Source: Methanosarcinales archaeon
Lineage (GTDB): Archaea; Halobacteriota; Methanosarcinia; Methanosarcinales; Methanogasteraceae
Reading direction: 5' to 3'
DNA length: 10,379 nt
Assembly: GCA_030605805.1 (NCBI GenBank)
Contig: JAUWHQ010000246.1
Location: forward strand, 1 to 10,379
A program made the translations under genes and the position numbers. This document shows positions 6,693 to 10,379 of the stretch, piece after piece. The first letter of the stretch is position 1. Each line of letters starts with the position of its first letter. The notes beneath the pieces were generated by a model. The model did no database searches and was not told the origin of the DNA. It saw only the letters and a program-made list of their open reading frames with translations.

Positions 6693-8282
6693 TCACCCGT
6701 CCAGCACAGCCTCTGCCGCGTCTCTGTACGCATCCATCACATAGGCGATTCCTGAGATCTTTGTCGCCTCTTCTGTGAGCGCCATCAGATCCTCCCGCTT
6801 GAGTGTGGACAGATTGAACCTGCGTGATCCTGCCATCAGTTGCCTGAGACCTGTTCTTGTCTTCTGGCAGAACGAGTAGACACCGATCGCACCGAGCGGG
6901 ATGTCCTTCATCTCGTCTCCGTATTGATGAGCCAGATCCTCGTAATAGATGAAGATCTCCTCTGGCGTGCTGCCAAATTCTGAAACGCTCTTTGGCAGAT
7001 CCTTATCTTCAATCCACTTTCCGATGTTCTTGCCGACAAAGCCCGGAATCATCAGCGCCCTGCCCATGCAGACCGCTTTGAAGTAGGGCGATCCCATAGC
7101 AAGCACCTTGTAGATACCGTCTTCACTCGAAAAGCCTCCTGCCATCGCAAGGTCAGGAACCCGCATCCCCTTGCCTTTCAGTTTCTCTGCAAATTCATAG
7201 ACAAGCGACTGGAGATAGAATGTCGGAGTGCCCCATTCCTCCATCATGGGCCATGGACTCATGCCTGTTCCGCCCGGTGCTCCGTCGAAGGTGAGGAGAT
7301 CGATCTTTGCCTCGGAAGAGTACTTCATAGCCATCGCGGTCTCAACCATCGAGTATGCGCCGGTCTTCAAGGTGATCCGGTCAAATCCGATCGACCGCAG
7401 GCGGTCAACCTCTTCATAGAATCCTTCTTCTGTGACGAAACCGAGTCTGGAGTGCCTCTCAAACTCCTTTATCGCACCATCGCGATATGCATCCGCAACA
7501 GCCGGATTCTCTGGATCAGGAGTCACAAGATACCCTCTCTTCTTGAGTTCGAGAGCGCGATCGATGGTATCGACCTTGATCTCTCCGCCGATGCACTTTG
7601 CGCCCTGCCCCCATTTGAGCTCGATCGTGTCGATACCGTGCTTTGAGTAGATGTACTCTGCAACTCCGAGCCTCGTGTCTTCCACGTTCATCTGGACAAG
7701 GATCTCGCCATAGCCTTGATGGAAGCGGTTGTAGCTCTCGATCCTCCGGTCCATCTCAGGGGATTCTGTGACATTGCCGCTTCCGTCGACTTGGAGTTCC
7801 GGATCCACGCCGCAGACGTTCTCGCCACAGACAAGTGTGATTCCTGATATCGCAGCGCCGATTGCGATGTGGTCCCAGTTCTTTCTTGCAATCTCGGTTG
7901 AGCCGAGTGCGCCTGTGAAGATCGGGAGTGTCATCCTGACCTTCTTGTCCCAGCCGTATTCGGTCTCTGTATTCACATTCGGGAAGAGTGCGGTGTCAGG
8001 ACCTACTTTTACGCCTTCAGGAAGTCCCCACGCGCCCACAGCATAGCCCTGGATGTTCAGATGCGAGTAATCCACTGGGTAGTCCTTGTCAGCACCCGCA
8101 ATGACAGATCCATAAGGCCCCGGGTATAATACTTCTCGTCCTCTGAATGAAGATTTGAATACCTCGCAGTTTCCGCGGCATCCGTCCACGCAGCGGGTAC
8201 AGAGTCCGGACATCGGTACTACGCTCTTTGAGCGGTTGTGTGTCTGCGTTGCGTCGTTTGAGTTTGGTGTTCTCAGATTCAT
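6693..8282 (-). CDS. gltB: FMN-binding glutamate-synthase-like protein (archaeal type)
   Basis: The 529-residue protein belongs to the glutamate synthase FMN-domain family; the symbol is given by family only. The (beta/alpha)8 FMN/2-iminoglutarate domain spans roughly 115-480, with LPIFTGALGSTEIA (119-132), VQMNVEDTRLGVAEYI, LKWGQGAKCIGGEI (222-235), LTFDGAPGGTGMSPWP (330-345), MAGGFSS and AVCMGRALMIPGF. The N-terminus is cysteine-rich: Cys28, 31, 35 and 39 form CX2CX3CX3C, a likely Fe-S or metal site, and Cys152/Cys157 add another pair. It has no class II glutaminase domain and no C-terminal GXGXG domain, and I do not find the spaced cysteines of the classical 3Fe-4S site. It may therefore use ammonia or a separate glutaminase partner, or have another amidation/redox role. 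The first ATG is preferred because the segment PNSNDATQTHNRSKS looks like the conserved N-terminus of archaeal relatives; Met24 is the alternative. It is divergent from glnK, which supports a nitrogen role. Confidence 0.82.
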   Translation of the reverse strand: MNLRTPNSNDATQTHNRSKSVVPMSGLCTRCVDGCRGNCEVFKSSFRGREVLYPGPYGSVIAGADKDYPVDYSHLNIQGYAVGAWGLPEGVKVGPDTALFPNVNTETEYGWDKKVRMTLPIFTGALGSTEIARKNWDHIAIGAAISGITLVCGENVCGVDPELQVDGSGNVTESPEMDRRIESYNRFHQGYGEILVQMNVEDTRLGVAEYIYSKHGIDTIELKWGQGAKCIGGEIKVDTIDRALELKKRGYLVTPDPENPAVADAYRDGAIKEFERHSRLGFVTEEGFYEEVDRLRSIGFDRITLKTGAYSMVETAMAMKYSSEAKIDLLTFDGAPGGTGMSPWPMMEEWGTPTFYLQSLVYEFAEKLKGKGMRVPDLAMAGGFSSEDGIYKVLAMGSPYFKAVCMGRALMIPGFVGKNIGKWIEDKDLPKSVSEFGSTPEEIFIYYEDLAHQYGDEMKDIPLGAIGVYSFCQKTRTGLRQLMAGSRRFNLSTLKREDLMALTEEATKISGIAYVMDAYRDAAEAVLDG

Positions 8283-8406
8283 GCCTTATGCCTCTTTTAT
8301 AGTTATAAGTTCATGTATGTGGCGGCATATACTTGCCGACTGTAGACTGTTGATGCACCTCCATATAAATCCACTCCTCAAAAGAAAAATTGGTGGCTTT
8401 TTACCA

Positions 8407-8421
8407 CAATATTTATGTATA
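8407..8421 (+). repeat. 15-bp direct repeat, copy 1 (distal glnK TATA element)
   Basis: CAATATTTATGTATA, identical to the copy at 8454-8468. It contains a TATA-like TTTATGTATA and is bracketed by TACCA (8402-8406) and TGGTA (8423-8427). It may be a distal glnK promoter or a second factor-binding site. Confidence 0.6.
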
Positions 8422-8453
8422 ATGGTACGGCAAAGGGATGGTGCTTATGATAG

Positions 8454-8468
8454 CAATATTTATGTATA
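8454..8468 (+). promoter_or_regulatory. 15-bp direct repeat, copy 2 (proximal glnK TATA box)
   Basis: CAATATTTATGTATA, 47 bp downstream of copy 1 and centred about 36 nt before the glnK ATG. It is the likely TATA box of glnK, giving a leader of roughly 8-10 nt. It is bracketed by TAGC and GCTA (8451-8472). Confidence 0.6.
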
Positions 8469-8497
8469 GCTAATAGGTAATCACTCTCCGAAGACCT

Positions 8498-8845
8498 ATG
8501 AAATATGTCATAGCAATAATACGACCTGAACGGCTCGACTCTGTCACGAGGGAGCTCCAGAAGGTTGAAGTAAGCCGGCTGACAGTCTCACCCGTGTCGG
8601 GATATGGCGCTCAGAAAGGATATTTAGAGGTATACCGGGCAGTTGAACTTGAAATAAACCTTCTTGAAAAGATTAAACTCGAAATAGCGGTAAATGATGA
8701 TTTTCTTGCACCAACGATTGCGGCTATCCAGAAGGGAGCAAAGACAAACGAAAAAGGCGAGATCGGAGATGGCAAGATATTTATTCTTCTACTCGAAGAT
8801 GTCATAAGGATCAGTACCGGTGAAGTCGGTTCTGAAGCAATCTGA
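8498..8845 (+). CDS. glnK: P-II family nitrogen regulatory protein GlnK (divergent)
   Basis: P-II proteins are trimeric cytosolic sensors of ATP/ADP and 2-oxoglutarate; GlnK blocks the ammonium channel AmtB when nitrogen is plentiful. The 115 residues show IIRPERLDSV, LTVSPVSGYGAQKG, the T-loop (37-55), EKIKLEI and IGDGKIFILLLEDVIRISTGE. By E. coli numbering, Gln39, Lys40, Tyr46, Arg47 and Lys58 are kept; Arg47 is the residue that plugs the AmtB pore. Unusual points are Tyr51 replaced by Leu, so no uridylylation at that site; Arg38 replaced by Ala; three extra residues in the B-loop (TNEKGEIGDGK); and the position of Arg103 is Ser106. The usual YRGAEY signature reads YRAVEL. amtB starts 20 bp downstream, so the two form an operon. 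No clear Shine-Dalgarno site is seen. Confidence 0.93.
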   Translation: MKYVIAIIRPERLDSVTRELQKVEVSRLTVSPVSGYGAQKGYLEVYRAVELEINLLEKIKLEIAVNDDFLAPTIAAIQKGAKTNEKGEIGDGKIFILLLEDVIRISTGEVGSEAI

Positions 8846-8851
8846 GGGAAT

Positions 8852-8858
8852 AGGAGGT
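8852..8858 (+). promoter_or_regulatory. Strong Shine-Dalgarno site of amtB
   Basis: AGGAGGT with a 7-nt spacer to the amtB ATG, in the 20-bp glnK-amtB gap. It is the strongest ribosome-binding site in the window and fixes the amtB start. It implies high translation of the transporter relative to glnK, which lacks one. Confidence 0.85.
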
Positions 8859-8865
8859 CACAAAA

Positions 8866-10059
8866 ATGGCTATTGTCTTCGCGGATACTGCGTGGGTGTT
8901 GATCTCCTCAGCGCTTGTCCTCTTTATGCTCCCTGGACTTGCGCTCTTCTACGGCGGGATGGTTCGGCGGAAGAACGTCCTGAGCAGCATGATGTACTCG
9001 TTTGTCGTTATGGGGATCGTCGCGGTGCTGTGGGTTGTGATCGGGTATTCGCTCGCATTCAGTGAGGGGAACTGGTTTGTCGGCGGACTTGACCACATCT
9101 TCCTTGTGGGGATCGACTACACTTCAACGACCGGAACGATCCCGACGTATGCATTCGTTGCGTTTCAGGGCATGTTTGCGATCATAACGCCCGCCCTAAT
9201 CTCGGGTGCTGTTGTCGGACGCATCAAATTCAAGAGTTACATCGCATTCATAACGATCTGGAGCTTGATCGTCTATGCGCCGGTCTGCCACTGGGTCTGG
9301 GGTGGCGGGTTCCTGACAGGCGAGGCGCTTGACTTTGCAGGCGGAACAGTCGTACACATCACATCCGGAGTCTCAGCACTGGCGATCCTCGTCTTCCTTG
9401 GCAAACGGAAGGGTTACGGCGTGGACATTATAAAGCCGCACAACGTAACACTCACACTCATCGGCACCGGGCTTCTCTGGTTTGGCTGGTTCGGGTTTAA
9501 CGCGGGCTCCGCACTTGCTGCAAACGAGATCGCAGCGCTCGCATTCATGACAACGTTTGTTGCACCAGCCGCAGCCGGACTCTCATGGATGGCAGCAGAA
9601 TGGTGGGGCACAGGAAGACCAACTGCGCTCGGGTTTGCAACAGGAATTCTCGCGGGTCTCGTGGCGATAACGCCTGCTGCCGGATTCGTAACGCCGATGG
9701 CTGCAATCGCTATTGGGGTTGTTGCAGGGGTTGTCTGCTACAATGCAGTGATTTTGAAAGGAAAGCTTGGGTACGATGATTCGCTTGATGTCTTCGGCGT
9801 CCACGGTGTCGGCGGAACCACAGGAGCGCTTCTGACAGGCGTGTTTGCGACTGTTGGTGCTGCGGGGTTACTCTCTGGTAACTCACACCAGCTCTTCCTG
9901 CAGTTAGAGGGATCCGCCATTACGATGGTGTACGCAGTTGTCTGTACCCTTGCAATCGGGTTTGTTCTGGATAAGACGCTGGGGCTCAAGGTCTCTGTAA
10001 GCGAGGAGAATATCGGGCTTGATCAAACACAGCACGGCGAGAAGGGGTACAATTTCTGA
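8866..10059 (+). CDS. amtB: Ammonium transporter AmtB
   Basis: AmtB is a trimeric membrane channel that conducts ammonia/ammonium. The 397 residues match the usual prokaryotic length with about 11 membrane helices and no cleavable signal peptide, as common in archaeal Amt proteins. It starts TAWVLISSALVLFMLPGLALFYGG. Pore features are the twin histidines His164 (DFAGGTVVHITSG) and His313 (DVFGVHGVGGTTG), the gating phenylalanines Phe104 (QGMFAIITPAL) and probably Phe211 (WFGFNAGSA), Asp156 near the recruitment site, and Trp145 in CHWVWGGG. The C-terminal tail, with SVSEENIGLD then HGEKGYNF, is the family's GlnK-interacting cytoplasmic segment. It is cotranscribed with glnK, the usual arrangement for a transporter and its gating protein. 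All key residues are present, so it is expected to work. Confidence 0.97.
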   Translation: MAIVFADTAWVLISSALVLFMLPGLALFYGGMVRRKNVLSSMMYSFVVMGIVAVLWVVIGYSLAFSEGNWFVGGLDHIFLVGIDYTSTTGTIPTYAFVAFQGMFAIITPALISGAVVGRIKFKSYIAFITIWSLIVYAPVCHWVWGGGFLTGEALDFAGGTVVHITSGVSALAILVFLGKRKGYGVDIIKPHNVTLTLIGTGLLWFGWFGFNAGSALAANEIAALAFMTTFVAPAAAGLSWMAAEWWGTGRPTALGFATGILAGLVAITPAAGFVTPMAAIAIGVVAGVVCYNAVILKGKLGYDDSLDVFGVHGVGGTTGALLTGVFATVGAAGLLSGNSHQLFLQLEGSAITMVYAVVCTLAIGFVLDKTLGLKVSVSEENIGLDQTQHGEKGYNF

Positions 10060-10066
10060 ATTTGAG

Positions 10067-10138
10067 ATGCCACACGAAGGGGATTTGAAAACGATTGCGA
10101 GTCCCCTTCCAATTCCTCCGGTGATGGTGGGAAACTGA
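10067..10138 (+). other. Possible 23-codon small ORF between amtB and glnA
   Basis: An ATG-to-TGA frame of 23 codons starts 7 nt after the amtB stop. Its product would begin MPHEGDLKTIASPLP and contain a proline-rich C-terminal half. It has no Shine-Dalgarno site, and its first two thirds coincide with the 12-bp hairpin at 10076-10109, which alone could explain the sequence. Methanosarcina mazei encodes a 23-residue small protein that binds glutamine synthetase; equal length is the only link I can draw. Confidence 0.2.
10076..10109 (+). terminator. Long hairpin downstream of amtB (possible 3' end or processing element)
   Basis: GAAGGGGATTTG (10076-10087) pairs with CGAGTCCCCTTC (10098-10109): a 12-bp RNA stem with two G-U pairs and a 10-nt loop, 17 nt after the amtB stop. 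No T-run follows, so it is not a canonical terminator; it may mark or protect the glnK-amtB mRNA end or attenuate read-through into glnA. Confidence 0.5.
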
Positions 10139-10170
10139 TCCATAAGCCCCACTGGTGCACGATTCACCGG
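10118..10170. repeat. Nested dyads upstream of glnA
   Basis: An outer perfect repeat CCGGTGA (10118-10124) / TCACCGG (10164-10170) encloses an inner GTGGG (10127-10131) / CCCAC (10148-10152). The right side also holds CTGGTG-N7-CACCGG (10153-10171). A further CCGGTGA is at 10255-10261, just before the glnA start. The block lies about 40-90 bp upstream of the glnA TATA box, where a nitrogen regulator could bind. Confidence 0.4.
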
Positions 10171-10208
10171 CTCACATTTTGGGTCCGATCGCATTTGACC
10201 ACAACAGC

Positions 10209-10215
10209 TATATAT
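10209..10215 (+). promoter_or_regulatory. Putative TATA box of glnA
   Basis: TATATAT lies about 54 nt before the preferred glnA start. Usual spacing puts transcription near 10237, giving a leader of roughly 29 nt that contains the GGTGA ribosome site. It shows that glnA has its own promoter apart from glnK-amtB. Confidence 0.6.
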
Positions 10216-10265
10216 GAAGATACGGTAAGAGGGTAGTGGTTACTTAACAGATGACCGGTGAGAAT

Positions 10266-10379
10266 ATGACTATGACAAAAGACGATGTAATCACCGCAGT
10301 CGAGGAGAATAATGTAAAGTTCATCCGGCTGTGGTTCACAGATATTATGGGAGTTTTAAAGAGTTTTGCGATCACGAAA
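10266..10379 (+). CDS. glnA: Glutamine synthetase, type I (5' end only)
   Basis: GlnA makes glutamine from glutamate, ammonia and ATP. Only the first 38 codons are in the window, running open off the right edge. They read MTMTKDDVITAVEENNVK, followed by FIRLWFTDIMGVLKSFAIT, the typical beta-grasp N-terminus of type I enzymes of the archaeal/Bacillus-like kind. The ATG at 10266 is preferred because GGTGA (10257-10261) lies 4 nt before it, complementary to the archaeal 16S 3' end. ATG 10251 upstream and ATG 10272 just inside are alternatives. The active-site and feedback-site residues lie beyond the window, so the subtype cannot be settled. It follows glnK-amtB in the same direction, after a 206-bp gap with a promoter of its own. 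Confidence 0.93.
   Translation, partial: MTMTKDDVITAVEENNVKFIRLWFTDIMGVLKSFAITK

Larger units (their letters stand above)
8283..8497. promoter_or_regulatory. Divergent control region between the GltS-like gene and glnK
   Basis: This AT-rich 215-bp gap must hold promoters for both flanking nitrogen genes. For the minus-strand gene, TATA-like elements are at 8362-8370 (TTTATATGG) and 8302-8309 (CTTATAAC); the latter is about 23 nt before the ATG. For glnK, TATA-like TTTATGTATA occurs twice, inside a 15-bp direct repeat. Dyads are CGGCA-TATACT-TGCCG (8323-8338), TGGT-N8-ACCA (8391-8406) and TACCA-N16-TGGTA (8402-8427). The regulator NrpR controls such genes in methanogens through short dyads, but I cannot confirm a match. 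No convincing gene lies here; the longest plus-strand frame just before glnK is 11 codons. Confidence 0.6.

Noticed and set aside
8155..8469. 104-codon plus-strand ORF running from the GltS-like gene into the control region
   Set aside because: It is antisense to a conserved N-terminus and crosses the glnK promoter repeats; its composition shows no family signal.
8438..8473. 11-codon hydrophobic ORF just before glnK, preceded by AAAGGG
   Set aside because: Too short to support, and it contains the TATA-bearing repeat, which explains the sequence better.
10155..10217. 20-codon GTG-start frame upstream of glnA
   Set aside because: It overlaps the dyads and the glnA TATA box, has no ribosome site and no recognisable content.
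8283..10250. Exact match to the NrpR operator GGAA-N6-TTCC known from Methanococcus
   Set aside because: I found no such spaced pair in the glnK or glnA control regions; other dyads are present, but their regulator is unknown.
1..10379. Mobile element, CRISPR array, tRNA/rRNA or defence system
   Set aside because: No transposase, integrase, terminal repeats, regular spaced repeats or cloverleaf was seen; nearly all sequence is housekeeping nitrogen and nucleotide genes.

Overview
The window looks like a chromosomal segment of a euryarchaeon, probably a methanogen- or ANME-related lineage of the Methanosarcina side. The reasons are archaeal TATA-type promoters with short or absent leaders, a HisF carrying the long inserts I associate with Methanosarcina-type enzymes, an FMN glutamate-synthase-like protein of the archaeal/methanogen kind, and a glnK-amtB pair next to a type I glutamine synthetase. 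Base composition is moderate (about half G+C by eye). No mobile element, tRNA, rRNA, CRISPR array or origin is visible.

Layout. Positions 1-3863 hold a minus-strand operon hisH-hisF-carB; carB runs off the left edge and lacks its C-terminal quarter. A 76-bp divergent promoter region separates it from guaA (3940-5472, plus), which encodes a fused, full-length GMP synthase. guaA converges on carA (5475-6551, minus) with only 2 bp between stop codons. Upstream of carA are a carA promoter and a hairpin plus U-rich terminator for the next minus-strand gene, a 529-residue FMN-binding glutamate-synthase-like protein (6693-8282). A 215-bp divergent control region with a perfect 15-bp direct repeat leads into the plus-strand glnK-amtB operon (8498-10059). 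A 206-bp intergenic region rich in dyads, with its own TATA box, precedes glnA, which is cut by the right edge.

How it fits together. Almost every gene handles ammonia or the glutamine amide. AmtB imports ammonium, GlnK senses nitrogen/energy state and gates AmtB, GlnA makes glutamine, and the GltS-like protein is a candidate for moving the amide to 2-oxoglutarate. HisH, GuaA and CarA are three class I glutamine amidotransferases that spend glutamine on histidine/AICAR, GMP and carbamoyl phosphate. The window reads as one neighbourhood of glutamine supply and demand, even though it is split into at least five transcription units.

The points most worth a second look are this clustering, the unusual P-II protein (changed T-loop, B-loop and C-loop residues), the repeat-flanked glnK promoter, the structured amtB-glnA spacer with a possible 23-codon ORF, the fused bacterial-style GuaA with an atypical C-terminus, and the GltS-like enzyme that lacks the usual partner domains.
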